Shown piece by piece: positions 8,643 to 17,740 of a DNA stretch of 64,000 bases (within the stretch, counting starts at the first letter, position 1; the number at the start of each line of letters is the position of its first letter). Location of the stretch: positions 62,001-126,000 of the forward strand of contig NZ_FOVE01000001.1 of the NCBI RefSeq assembly GCF_900115065.1. The letters are read 5' to 3'. Made by a program: the position numbers and the translations under genes. Source of the stretch: Formivibrio citricus. Its GTDB lineage: Bacteria > Pseudomonadota > Gammaproteobacteria > Burkholderiales > Chitinibacteraceae. The notes under the pieces were generated by a model. It did not search any database. It was not told where the DNA came from and worked only from the letters and a program-made list of their open reading frames with translations.

Positions 8643-9614
8643 ATGCGCAGCGAATTGAGAGTATATGTCAACATGACTGGCACAGGCAAAGTATCCGTAA
8701 CATTTCATTCGATCGGCCCGGACGAGGCCGGGCAGCGGTTGGACAATTTTCTGCTGCGTCTCTTGAAGGGGGTGCCGAAAAGCCATGTCTACCGCATTGT
8801 TCGTGCCGGCGAAGTGCGCGTAAACAAAGGGCGGGCGGATGTGACTTACCGGTTGGCTGATGGCGATGTGGTGCGCGTCCCTCCAGTGCGCGTTGCGGAA
8901 AAACCGGACGTTTCGACGGTGACCGCAGCCGCGCCGCATATCGAAGTTCCCGTGATTTATGAAGACGAGGCGCTGATCGCGCTCAACAAGCCGGCTGGCT
9001 TGGCCGTGCATGGCGGTTCGGGTTTGAGCTATGGTGTGATCGAGTTGTTGCGCGCCCAGCGCCCGCAAGCCAAATTCCTGGAGCTGGTACACCGGCTGGA
9101 CCGCGAAACATCCGGTATCCTGCTGGTGGCCAAGAAGCGCTCCGCGCTGACGAAACTGCACGAAATGCTGCGCGACAACCACCAGATCGACAAGCGCTAC
9201 CTGGCGCTTACTGCGGGAGTGTGGCCCAATCCGCGCAGCCATGTGCGCTTCAAGTTGTTCAAATACCTGACGGACGAGGGGGAGCGCCGGGTGCGGGTAT
9301 CCGACGAGGGCCTGACTTCGCATACCGTCATCAATCGGCGTGAAGTATGGGCCGACTGCTCGCTGGTGGAATGCGAACTCAAAACCGGACGTACTCACCA
9401 GATCCGTGTGCATCTGGCACACTCCGGTTTTCCGATCGCGGGCGACGACAAGTACGGCGATCCCTCGGCCAACAAGGTGTTTGCCAGGCGCGGCCTGCGC
9501 CGGATGTTCCTGCATGCGTGGCGTCTGGTGCTGGTTCATCCGCTGACCGGTGAGCGGCTGGAACTTGAGGCGCCGCTGCCCGTCGAATTGCAATCCTTTG
9601 TGAATACTCTTTGA
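8643..9614 (+). CDS. rluC: 23S rRNA pseudouridine synthase (RluC family)
   Basis: A 323-residue enzyme that isomerises uridines in 23S rRNA (positions 955/2504/2580 in E. coli RluC). An S4 RNA-binding domain spans about residues 28-80 (AGQRLDNFLLRLLKGVPKSHVYR). The catalytic domain carries LVHRLDRETSGIL with Asp153 as nucleophile, LKTGRTHQIRVHL, and the C-terminal region LHAWRLVLVHPLTGE. The start is uncertain: 8643 or the internal ATG at 8673, neither with a strong ribosome site. It diverges from rne and leads a run of same-strand genes. Confidence 0.93.
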   Translation: MRSELRVYVNMTGTGKVSVTFHSIGPDEAGQRLDNFLLRLLKGVPKSHVYRIVRAGEVRVNKGRADVTYRLADGDVVRVPPVRVAEKPDVSTVTAAAPHIEVPVIYEDEALIALNKPAGLAVHGGSGLSYGVIELLRAQRPQAKFLELVHRLDRETSGILLVAKKRSALTKLHEMLRDNHQIDKRYLALTAGVWPNPRSHVRFKLFKYLTDEGERRVRVSDEGLTSHTVINRREVWADCSLVECELKTGRTHQIRVHLAHSGFPIAGDDKYGDPSANKVFARRGLRRMFLHAWRLVLVHPLTGERLELEAPLPVELQSFVNTL

Positions 9615-9628
9615 AAGAAACAGCCTGA

Positions 9629-10312
9629 ATGAATCCGCAAGCCCAATGTCCGACCGGTCGCCACTACGATCTCCTTGTTTTCGATTGGGATGGAACGTTG
9701 ATGGACTCGACCTCGACGATCGTCCATGCCATCCAGGCCGCATTCCGCGATCTGGGCAAGCCCGTTCCGCCCGCGCGCGATTGCCGTTTCGTGATCGGCT
9801 ATGCGTTGAAAGAGGCGATCCATTACCTGGCGCCACATTCAGATGACGCCGAGCTGGTCCGGCTGGTCGAAGCCTACAGGCACCATTTCGTGACGGGGGA
9901 ACGGAAGCTGGAGCTGTTCGACGGCGTGCTGGAATATCTGCCGCGTCTGCGCGATGCCGGTTACATGATGGCGGTAGCAACCGGCAAGGCGCGCGGGGGG
10001 CTGAACCGCATGCTGGATCTGACCGGAATCGGTCCCTTGTTTGACGTGACGCGCTGCGCCGACGAGGCGTTCTCCAAGCCGCATCCGGCCATGCTGGAAT
10101 ACATCATCGACTTTACCGGTGCCGAGCCTTCGAGGACGCTGATGATCGGCGATACCACCCACGATCTGCAACTGGCGATCAATGCCGGGACTTGGGGCGC
10201 AGCGCTTTCCTACGGTGCGCACCCGCTTGAGGACATGCTGCACCTGAAACCAGTTGCGCATTTCGACGATTTCCCGTCGCTGGCCCGTTGGCTGCTGGAA
10301 GGAGAAAAATAA
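9629..10312 (+). CDS. HAD-family phosphatase (phosphoglycolate phosphatase-like)
   Basis: A 227-residue HAD hydrolase. Motif I is VFDWDGTLMDS (nucleophile Asp19, Asp21), motif II is the Thr in VATGK, motif III is the Lys in FSKPHP, and motif IV is MIGDTTHD. The cap is helical (C1), as in Gph/YjjG-like enzymes. The substrate cannot be assigned and may be a small phosphorylated metabolite. It follows rluC by 14 bases, an association common in proteobacteria, and its TAA stop overlaps the sppA ATG (TAATG), so translation is probably coupled. Confidence 0.85.
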   Translation: MNPQAQCPTGRHYDLLVFDWDGTLMDSTSTIVHAIQAAFRDLGKPVPPARDCRFVIGYALKEAIHYLAPHSDDAELVRLVEAYRHHFVTGERKLELFDGVLEYLPRLRDAGYMMAVATGKARGGLNRMLDLTGIGPLFDVTRCADEAFSKPHPAMLEYIIDFTGAEPSRTLMIGDTTHDLQLAINAGTWGAALSYGAHPLEDMLHLKPVAHFDDFPSLARWLLEGEK

Positions 10313-11238
10313 TGAACGACGAAGCGCAACGCCAGGTGCTGGCGGAAGTCCTGACCGCCAACCTCAAGGAGCAGCGCAGCGCGCGCCGCTGGGGGATTTT
10401 CTTCAAATCGCTGACCTTTCTTTGGCTGTTTTCCTTGCTGGTCATGCTGGGGTTGAGCGACAAAGGCACGGACGCCAAGGGTGGGCCGCATACCGCACTG
10501 GTAAACCTGGAAGGCACGATTGCTGCGGGCGGGGATGTCGATGGCGGGCGGATTCTTGAAAGCCTGCGCGCGGCATTCGAGGACAAGAACACGAAAGCGG
10601 TGATCCTGCGCGCCAACAGCCCCGGCGGCAGTCCGGTTCAGGCCGGCATCATCAACGACGAGATTCGCCGGCTGCGTCACAAGTATCCCGATGTGCCGCT
10701 GTACGCCGTGATCGGCGACATCTGCGCATCCGGATGCTATTACGTGGCCGCCGCTGCGGACCGCATCTATGCCGACAAAGCGAGCATCGTCGGATCGATC
10801 GGCGTTCTGATGGACGGTTTCGGCTTTACCGGCACCATGGAGAAATTCGGCATCGAGCGTCGTCTGGTGACTGCTGGTTCCAACAAGGGTTTTCTTGATC
10901 CGTTCTCGCCTCTGAAGCCGGAACAGCGTCAGAAGGCGCAAGTCATGCTCAATGAGGTTCATCAGCAGTTTATCGACGTGGTCAAGGCCGGGCGCGGCGA
11001 TCGGCTGGTCAACAGCCCGGAATTATTCTCAGGCTTGGTGTGGAGCGGCGCAACCGCCAAAAAAATGGGGCTGGTTGATGATCTGGGTTCGGTGGATGGC
11101 GTCGCGCGCGAAGTGGTCAAGGTCGAGGAAATCGTCGATTTCACGAGCAAACCGTCCTGGACAGACCGCGTGGCACGCCAGATCGGCGCTGCGGCAGCCG
11201 ACAGGATTTCTGCCAAACTGGATATACAGCTCAGATAG
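10312..11238 (+). CDS. sppA: signal peptide peptidase SppA (S49 family, short form)
   Basis: A 308-residue membrane-anchored serine peptidase that degrades cleaved signal peptides. One transmembrane segment lies at residues 28-48. The S49 domain has LRANSPGGSPV, a probable nucleophile Ser140 in DICASGCYY and general-base Lys192 in the SNKG segment (52 residues later, the spacing seen in single-domain SppA). The length is half that of E. coli SppA, which is normal for this subgroup. The start at 10312 has an AAGGAGAA ribosome site inside the upstream gene's end. Confidence 0.9.
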   Translation: MNDEAQRQVLAEVLTANLKEQRSARRWGIFFKSLTFLWLFSLLVMLGLSDKGTDAKGGPHTALVNLEGTIAAGGDVDGGRILESLRAAFEDKNTKAVILRANSPGGSPVQAGIINDEIRRLRHKYPDVPLYAVIGDICASGCYYVAAAADRIYADKASIVGSIGVLMDGFGFTGTMEKFGIERRLVTAGSNKGFLDPFSPLKPEQRQKAQVMLNEVHQQFIDVVKAGRGDRLVNSPELFSGLVWSGATAKKMGLVDDLGSVDGVAREVVKVEEIVDFTSKPSWTDRVARQIGAAAADRISAKLDIQLR

Positions 11239-11249
11239 GGAGAGCGCCC

Positions 11250-12029
11250 ATGGCACGCAAGCCCAGGCATGTCGAGCATGAAAACCACGAACGCTGGCTG
11301 GTGTCCTATGCCGATTTCATCACGCTGCTGTTTGCCTTTTTCGTGGTGATGTATGCGATATCCTCGGTTAACGAGGGTAAATACAAGGTGTTGTCCGATT
11401 CGCTGGTCAATGCTTTCCAGAACGTGCCGCCCACGTCCCCGAACCAGCAGCAGAGCAGGCAGCTTCTGATGGGGGCTGCGCCGAAAGAGATCAAATTGCC
11501 GACACCTTCCGCCGATCCGCAGAAACGCGATCCGAAAGCCGATGAACAGGCGCGCAAGATGCAGGGCATGGCAGGCAACATCAAGCAATCTCTCGGGCCG
11601 TTCATCGATCAGGGCAAGGTGCGGGTGACGCAATCGCGGCGCGGAATCGCCATCGAGATCAACGATTCCGTGTTGTTCAATCCGGCCAAGGCGGATCTGC
11701 AGGGCGATTCAATCGCGATGCTGCGTGCGGTGGCCGACATGGTGACGAAAACCGATAACCTGATCCAGATCGAAGGGCATACCGACAACGTGCCCATCAA
11801 CACCGCACAGTTTCCGTCGAATTGGGAGCTTTCCAGTGCCCGCGCTGCAAGCGTGGTGCGCGTATTTGCCGAAACCGGCATTGCGCCGCAGCGTCTGGTG
11901 GTGATCGGCTATGCCGACCAGCGCCCGGTGGAAAGCAACGACAAGGTCGAGGGCAGGGCGCGCAACCGGCGCGTGACGCTCAACATCCTGGCGGACAACC
12001 GGGACGAAGTGGCCGTTCTGGCACCTTGA
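11250..12029 (+). CDS. motD: MotD/MotB-type stator protein with OmpA peptidoglycan-binding domain
   Basis: A 259-residue protein. A short cytoplasmic N-terminus precedes one transmembrane helix (about 18-38) with the SYADFITLLFAFFVVMYA motif, where Asp22 is the presumed proton-binding residue. A linker precedes the OmpA-like domain (about 135-250: IEGHTDNVPI...NWELSSARA...RARNRRV). The family pairs with MotA/MotC to form flagellar stator units. Here it lies after sppA (11 bases) without a motC or flagellar neighbour, so the symbol is provisional. It could be another MotB-like energy-coupling protein. Confidence 0.75.
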   Translation: MARKPRHVEHENHERWLVSYADFITLLFAFFVVMYAISSVNEGKYKVLSDSLVNAFQNVPPTSPNQQQSRQLLMGAAPKEIKLPTPSADPQKRDPKADEQARKMQGMAGNIKQSLGPFIDQGKVRVTQSRRGIAIEINDSVLFNPAKADLQGDSIAMLRAVADMVTKTDNLIQIEGHTDNVPINTAQFPSNWELSSARAASVVRVFAETGIAPQRLVVIGYADQRPVESNDKVEGRARNRRVTLNILADNRDEVAVLAP

Positions 12030-12051
12030 TCCGTTTGCGGGAGCGAGTTTT

Positions 12052-12402
12052 ATGGTCTGGATCGTAACGAAGTATTTGATGACTGCTGCGGTCGTGGTGC
12101 TGGTGTCCGAGGTGGCCAAGCGTAGTGACAAGCTTGGCGGCCTCGTTGCTGCGCTTCCTTTGGTGACGATCCTGGCGTTGGTCTGGCTGCATGTCGAGCA
12201 GCAACCGCAGGAAAAAATTGCCAGCCATGCGTGGTACACGTTCTGGTACGTTGTGCCGACACTGCCGATGTTCCTCGCGTTTCCTTTCTTGTTGCCGCGC
12301 CTTGGGTTCTGGCCGACGTTGCTTGCCTGTGTCCTGATTACGCTGGTGTGTTTCGGAGTTTTTGCCTTGGCGGTTCGCGGCTTGGGCGTGGAATTGCTGT
12401 AA
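12052..12402 (+). CDS. DUF3147 family small membrane protein
   Basis: A 116-residue protein with about four hydrophobic helices (residues 3-20, 28-46, 60-80, 88-110) and few charged residues. It resembles the DUF3147 family, whose function is unknown. It follows the MotD-like gene by 22 bases and is the last gene before a terminator shared with the convergent guaB. I infer no function. Confidence 0.7.
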   Translation: MVWIVTKYLMTAAVVVLVSEVAKRSDKLGGLVAALPLVTILALVWLHVEQQPQEKIASHAWYTFWYVVPTLPMFLAFPFLLPRLGFWPTLLACVLITLVCFGVFALAVRGLGVELL

Positions 12403-12421
12403 CCGGCGGGTCGTGGAAATG

Positions 12422-12450
12422 AACAAAGCCGCCCGAGGGCGGCTTTGTTT
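12422..12450. terminator. bidirectional terminator
   Basis: The stem AACAAAGCCGCCC / GGGCGGCTTTGTT has a 2-base loop, with A/T runs on both sides. It lies between the convergent DUF3147 gene and guaB and can serve both. Confidence 0.85.
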
Positions 12451-12513
12451 CGATCGGCAGGTGAGCGAGCGGGCGTAGGGTGCGCCGTGCGCACCTTGCG
12501 CAGCCGCCTGCGG

Positions 12514-14031
<1,518 letters not shown>

Positions 14032-15231
14032 CTATCGTGCGTGTGCATGTGAAGATGCACGGGCAGCGGGCTTCACCCAGGCATGCAGCAGTACCATCGC
14101 CAGCCCGGCGCAGCTGGCGGAAAACACGAATGCCGCCTGCGGGGAGAAAGCATCCCACAAGACGCCAAATACGAGAGAAGCCGGTAAAAGCAGAACGCCG
14201 GAAATCAGGTTGAACCAGCCGTAGGCCGTGCCCAGTTGCTCCCTGGGCGCGAGATCGGCGACGAAAGCTTTTTCCGCACCCTCGGTCGAGGCCATGAACA
14301 ACCCGTAAGTGGCGAACAGCGGCCAGATCCAGAAGCCGTCGATGCCGTTGAATCCCAGCAGGAAATAGAACAGCGCGTAGATCAACCATCCGTCCGTGAT
14401 CAGACGGATGCGGCCAAGCTTGTCCGACAGCGCTGAAAGCGGGGTGGCAAACAGCATGGCGACCAGCGAAACCAGCCCCCATAGCAGCGGAATCTGGTAT
14501 TCCGCCACGCCCAGCGAGCGGGCGCGCAACAGCAGGAACATGTTGGACGAATTGCCCAGCGTGAACAGCGCCAGCACGATCAGGTAGCGCTTGAAAACCG
14601 GTGGCAGGCCGGAAAAGGTCCACGAAGGCTTGGGTTTGTCGGCCGGAGGAGGGGGCGTTTCCGGTTCGTGGATGCGCAGGGTTAGCAAGACAACCAGAAT
14701 GCCGGGAATCAGCGTCCAGAGAAAGACGTTCTTCAGCGGCACGCCCAGCCATAACAGGAGCGCAGCGGCCAGCGGGCCGATGACCGCGCCCGCGTTGTCC
14801 AGGCTGCGGTGTAGGCCGAAAGCCAGCCCGCGCTGGTCGGCGGAGATTGAGCGCGCGAGCAGCGCATCGCGTGGCGAACTTCGCAGGCCTTTGCCCACGC
14901 GGTCGGCAAAACGCAGGAAGCCTATCCAGTACCAGCTTGCGGCGAATGCGATCAGCGGTCGCCCGAGCGCGGCCAGGCTGTAGCCTGCCACCACCCACGG
15001 CTTGGCGCTGCGCATGCGGTCGGCAATGACGCCGGCGAAGAGCTTCAGCAGACTGCCGAGTGCTTCGGCGACGCCCTCGATCAGCCCCAGTGTGCGTGGT
15101 CCCGCCATCAGTACGGAAGCGAGATACAGCGGAACCAGGGGATAGATCAGCTCGCTGGCGCTGTCGTTGGCCAGACTGACGAACCCGAGCAACCAGACGG
15201 TGGAAGGCAGGGAGCGCAGCTTGGCGAGCAT
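14032..15231 (-). CDS. MFS transporter
   Basis: A 399-residue inner-membrane carrier with about 11-12 hydrophobic helices and a charged central loop (residues ~190-215, EPETPPPPADKPKPS). The loop after helix 2 (GVIADRMRSAKPW) and DRVGKGLRSSPRDALLA resemble the MFS signature, and SDKLGRIRLITDG repeats it in the second half. The substrate cannot be inferred. Its stop lies 54 bases from the guaB start, and it continues the minus-strand series of DUF190, crcB and the DJ-1 gene. The spacing to the DUF190 gene is 6 bases, so these may form one operon. Confidence 0.85.
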   Translation of the reverse strand: MLAKLRSLPSTVWLLGFVSLANDSASELIYPLVPLYLASVLMAGPRTLGLIEGVAEALGSLLKLFAGVIADRMRSAKPWVVAGYSLAALGRPLIAFAASWYWIGFLRFADRVGKGLRSSPRDALLARSISADQRGLAFGLHRSLDNAGAVIGPLAAALLLWLGVPLKNVFLWTLIPGILVVLLTLRIHEPETPPPPADKPKPSWTFSGLPPVFKRYLIVLALFTLGNSSNMFLLLRARSLGVAEYQIPLLWGLVSLVAMLFATPLSALSDKLGRIRLITDGWLIYALFYFLLGFNGIDGFWIWPLFATYGLFMASTEGAEKAFVADLAPREQLGTAYGWFNLISGVLLLPASLVFGVLWDAFSPQAAFVFSASCAGLAMVLLHAWVKPAARASSHAHAR

Positions 15232-15237
15232 GAGCGT

Positions 15238-15558
15238 TTACTCGCCGCCCAGCCGGTCAAACTCCGCCGGGATGGAAACATAGAAGAGTTGGAGCTTCGT
15301 ATGCCGCAGGTAATCCAGCAGCCGTGTCTTGTCGGCATCCGACAGGGCAAACACCACCTCGACCGGTTCCTCTCCCGCGAGTTCGATGAACGCGGCATCG
15401 TGCAGCACGCCGGAATGGCCGAAGCCGGCGATGGCGCGAAAGGCCGACCCGCCTGGCAATCCCAGTTTTCGGGCTTCCCTGAGCAGCCATTCATACAGCG
15501 GCAGACCCTGATGGTGTTCCTTTTCCTGCATGATGAACTTGAGGTAGTGGCCTTGCAT
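15238..15558 (-). CDS. DUF190 domain protein
   Basis: A 106-residue protein, MQGHYLKFIMQEKEHHQGLPLYEWLL..., with GGSAFRAIAGFGHSGVLHDA and a C-terminal VFALSDADKTRLLDYL. This is the DUF190 family (ferredoxin-like, PII-related fold), often encoded next to crcB and suspected to be a partner or regulator of fluoride export (association known, mechanism not). The start at 15558 is preceded by AAAGGAACT. A longer upstream frame is not needed. Confidence 0.85.
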   Translation of the reverse strand: MQGHYLKFIMQEKEHHQGLPLYEWLLREARKLGLPGGSAFRAIAGFGHSGVLHDAAFIELAGEEPVEVVFALSDADKTRLLDYLRHTKLQLFYVSIPAEFDRLGGE

Positions 15559-15582
15559 GGTGAGTTCCTTTGTCAAAGCATT

Positions 15583-15612
15583 TGAACCACAGAGACACGG
15601 AGAATGGGTGCG
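15583..15612. repeat. element D half-copy (CCACAGAGACAC)
   Basis: TTTGAACCACAGAGACACGG matches one arm of the D-type palindromes at 47771-48026 and 49272-49355. No opposing arm is present here. It lies between the DUF190 gene and crcB. Confidence 0.6.
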
Positions 15613-15650
15613 TGCTGGTTGGTGTGCGATGCCCCTCTTTAAAAGATAGC

Positions 15651-16034
15651 CTAGGCGCGGATGAACAGGCGCAGCGACTGCAGCCCCAACCACGTCATCG
15701 TCAACGAGCCGGCCAGATGCACGCCTGCGGTCGTGATGGCCCAGCCCAACTGGCCGCGCAGCAGCAATGTGACTACTTCATTGGAAAAGGTGGAAAACGT
15801 GGTCAGCGCCCCGAGAAAGCCGGTGATCATGAAGAGCCGCGCTTCGGCCGGCAGCGAGCCGAAATGGGTAAAGACTGCCACGGACACCCCGATCAGATAC
15901 CCGCCAGCCAGGTTGGCCACCAGCGTACCGATTGGTATGGTCGGAAAAACCGGGTTGAGCCACAGTCCGAGCCCCCAGCGCAGCAGCGCGCCGAGGGTGG
16001 CGCCTAACGAGATGGCGATGATTTGCGTGAGCAT
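15651..16034 (-). CDS. crcB: fluoride channel/exporter CrcB (Fluc)
   Basis: A 127-residue four-helix membrane protein that forms a dual-topology dimer and exports fluoride. It begins with LGATLGALLRWGLG. The conserved GTLVANLAGGYLIG and the pore motif GALTTFSTFSNEV (Phe-box residues and the TFSTF turn) are present. The length is typical. It lies 8 bases downstream of the DJ-1 gene and upstream of the DUF190 gene. No fluoride riboswitch was recognised before the group. Confidence 0.95.
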   Translation of the reverse strand: MLTQIIAISLGATLGALLRWGLGLWLNPVFPTIPIGTLVANLAGGYLIGVSVAVFTHFGSLPAEARLFMITGFLGALTTFSTFSNEVVTLLLRGQLGWAITTAGVHLAGSLTMTWLGLQSLRLFIRA

Positions 16035-16042
16035 GAGTGACC

Positions 16043-16594
16043 TTATGCGTACAGCATGCCGCGGGCCAGTTCATGCGCCTTGGCTTCGCCGGCCAGCAAA
16101 CGCACCAGTTCCAGCGCGAACATGCCGGCGGTTGCCGGGCCGCGCGACGTGGTCACGGGGCCGTCGGTGACGACGTTGTAGCTGCTGACGGTCGCGCCGT
16201 TCTCCACGAGCGGGCCTTCGCAGCCGGGGTAGCAACAGGCTTGGCGCCCCTTGAGGATGCCGGCCTTGGCCAGCGCCATCGGCGCAGCGCAAATCGCGGC
16301 GACCCGCTTGCCGCCGGCAAGATGGGCTTGCAGTCGTTGTGCCAGTGCCGGGCTGGCGATCATGTTCTGCGTGCCTTGCCCGCCGCCGGGCAGGATGATT
16401 GCATCGGCCAATGCGGTTGCGGCAGAGAAGGGCAGATCGGCCTGCATGGCGATGGCGTGCGCGCCATGGACGGTCAGGTTTTCCGTCAGCGAAACCAGCT
16501 TCACCTCCACGCCGGCGCGGCGCAGGATGTCGGCAATGCTGACCATTTCGATTTCTTCAAAGCCTTCGGCGAGGTAGACGTGTGCGAGTGCCAT
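16043..16594 (-). CDS. yajL: DJ-1/PfpI family protein (YajL-like)
   Basis: A 183-residue cytoplasmic protein of the DJ-1/ThiJ family. It has the AEGFEEIE motif, with Glu16 matching DJ-1 Glu18, and ILPGGGQGTQNM. The reactive Cys102 sits in the nucleophile elbow AAICAAPMAL. YajL/DJ-1 proteins protect against oxidative or electrophile damage; glyoxalase III or deglycase roles are debated. The start at 16594 has an AGGAGAG ribosome site just upstream. It probably leads the operon with crcB. Confidence 0.88.
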   Translation of the reverse strand: MALAHVYLAEGFEEIEMVSIADILRRAGVEVKLVSLTENLTVHGAHAIAMQADLPFSAATALADAIILPGGGQGTQNMIASPALAQRLQAHLAGGKRVAAICAAPMALAKAGILKGRQACCYPGCEGPLVENGATVSSYNVVTDGPVTTSRGPATAGMFALELVRLLAGEAKAHELARGMLYA

Positions 16595-16687
16595 AGCGCT
16601 CTCCTGTAATGAATTCTTCTGGATTTTACGCCGCCATTACTGAAAAATCCCGCAGAGATACCGTCTTTGTCCTCAAAAGGAGGGCGC

Positions 16688-17686
16688 ATGAAAACCGAAT
16701 CCATCCAGCCGCTGGTCTGGGAATATGAAGTTCCGCTGTTCTCCCGCGAGATGCAGATGACCTGGCTGAAAGCGATGCTGGCTACGGCGCTGATCATGGT
16801 CGGGTTGTTTGTCGTGATCATGGGATCGGGCGGGCATTGGCGGGCGCTGGGTGGAATCGTGTCGATGCTGCTGGCGGTGGTCGGCGGTCTCTATGTTCTG
16901 GGGCTGCTGGTGATGCTGCTGGTGTTCCGGGGGCACAACCGCATGCGCTTCACGCTGGATGCGGACGGCATTCTCTGCGAAATCATCGACCGCACCGTAA
17001 AGCGCAGTAACCGGCTGGCGGTACTACTGGGGACGATTCTGATGGAGCCGCGCCTGCTGGGAGCCGGGTTGTTGAGTACGGCGGCTGAATCTACCCGGGT
17101 AGCGTGGTCGGGGCGTTTTATCGTGGAAGCGGACCCGCGCCGGCGCATCCTGCGCCTGAAAAACGGCTGGCGCACGCTGCTCTGGGTGTACTGCACACCA
17201 GAGAACTACGCCGCTGTGGCGCAGATTGTGCAGGAGCAAACCTCCCGCACTGGCAGTGCCCGGCGTTTGCCGGCGCGCCCCCCGTTGCCGGGCTACCTGT
17301 TGCGGACCGCGGGCGTGGTGCTGGCCTGCCTGCCGCTGTTCCTGATGTCCAAGGAATTCCGTACCACGCTGTTCATGCCGATTTTTACGCTCTGCTTTGC
17401 GCTGGCGACGTTGTGGCTGATCCATATCTTTGGCTATGTGGTGCTGGGCGGGCTGCTGGTGCAATGGTTCCAGACCGGCACCCGCCTGCTGGAAGTGCGC
17501 CGCTCGTGGTTGCGCCCCGGCAAGACCTACCAAGCTTGGGAAGTACTGGGGGGCGACGACATCAGCCTGCTGGTGTTGGGCGGCGTGGCGACGCTGGCCT
17601 TGGGCATCTACGCCTGGCGCGCCGTGCGCGGGCGCTGCCCGGCGGTGCTGGCGCGGGATCAGGCGGATATGGATGGGGACGAGTAA
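16688..17686 (+). CDS. uncharacterised multi-pass membrane protein
   Basis: 332 residues, function not recognised. Two N-terminal helices (about 29-48 and 56-82) are followed by a soluble segment (85-195) with MRFTLDADGILCEI, an RRRILRLKNGW strand pair and WVYCTPENY. Three or more C-terminal helices follow (about 205-222, 228-258 and 290-308). The middle part resembles a PH-like or beta-rich domain between membrane segments (inference). The start at 16688 has a strong AAAAGGAGG ribosome site. It is a lone gene, divergent from the DJ-1 gene and convergent with lysA. Confidence 0.6.
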   Translation: MKTESIQPLVWEYEVPLFSREMQMTWLKAMLATALIMVGLFVVIMGSGGHWRALGGIVSMLLAVVGGLYVLGLLVMLLVFRGHNRMRFTLDADGILCEIIDRTVKRSNRLAVLLGTILMEPRLLGAGLLSTAAESTRVAWSGRFIVEADPRRRILRLKNGWRTLLWVYCTPENYAAVAQIVQEQTSRTGSARRLPARPPLPGYLLRTAGVVLACLPLFLMSKEFRTTLFMPIFTLCFALATLWLIHIFGYVVLGGLLVQWFQTGTRLLEVRRSWLRPGKTYQAWEVLGGDDISLLVLGGVATLALGIYAWRAVRGRCPAVLARDQADMDGDE

Positions 17687-17693
17687 AGCCTTG

Positions 17694-17725
17694 AAAAACC
17701 AACGCCGGCACAAGGCCGGCGTTGG
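17694..17725 (-). terminator. lysA terminator
   Basis: The 11-bp stem CCAACGCCGGC / GCCGGCGTTGG has a 5-base loop and, on the minus strand, a T-run after it. It lies 16 bases past the lysA stop. It has no T-run on the plus strand, so it mainly serves lysA. Confidence 0.85.
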
Positions 17726-17740
17726 TGTGGAGTGATTGAA

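Noticed and set aside
16595-16687. Fluoride riboswitch before the yajL-crcB genes.
   Set aside because: I could not find the conserved GGNGAUGGNGUUCNCC-like core in either strand of the short leader.
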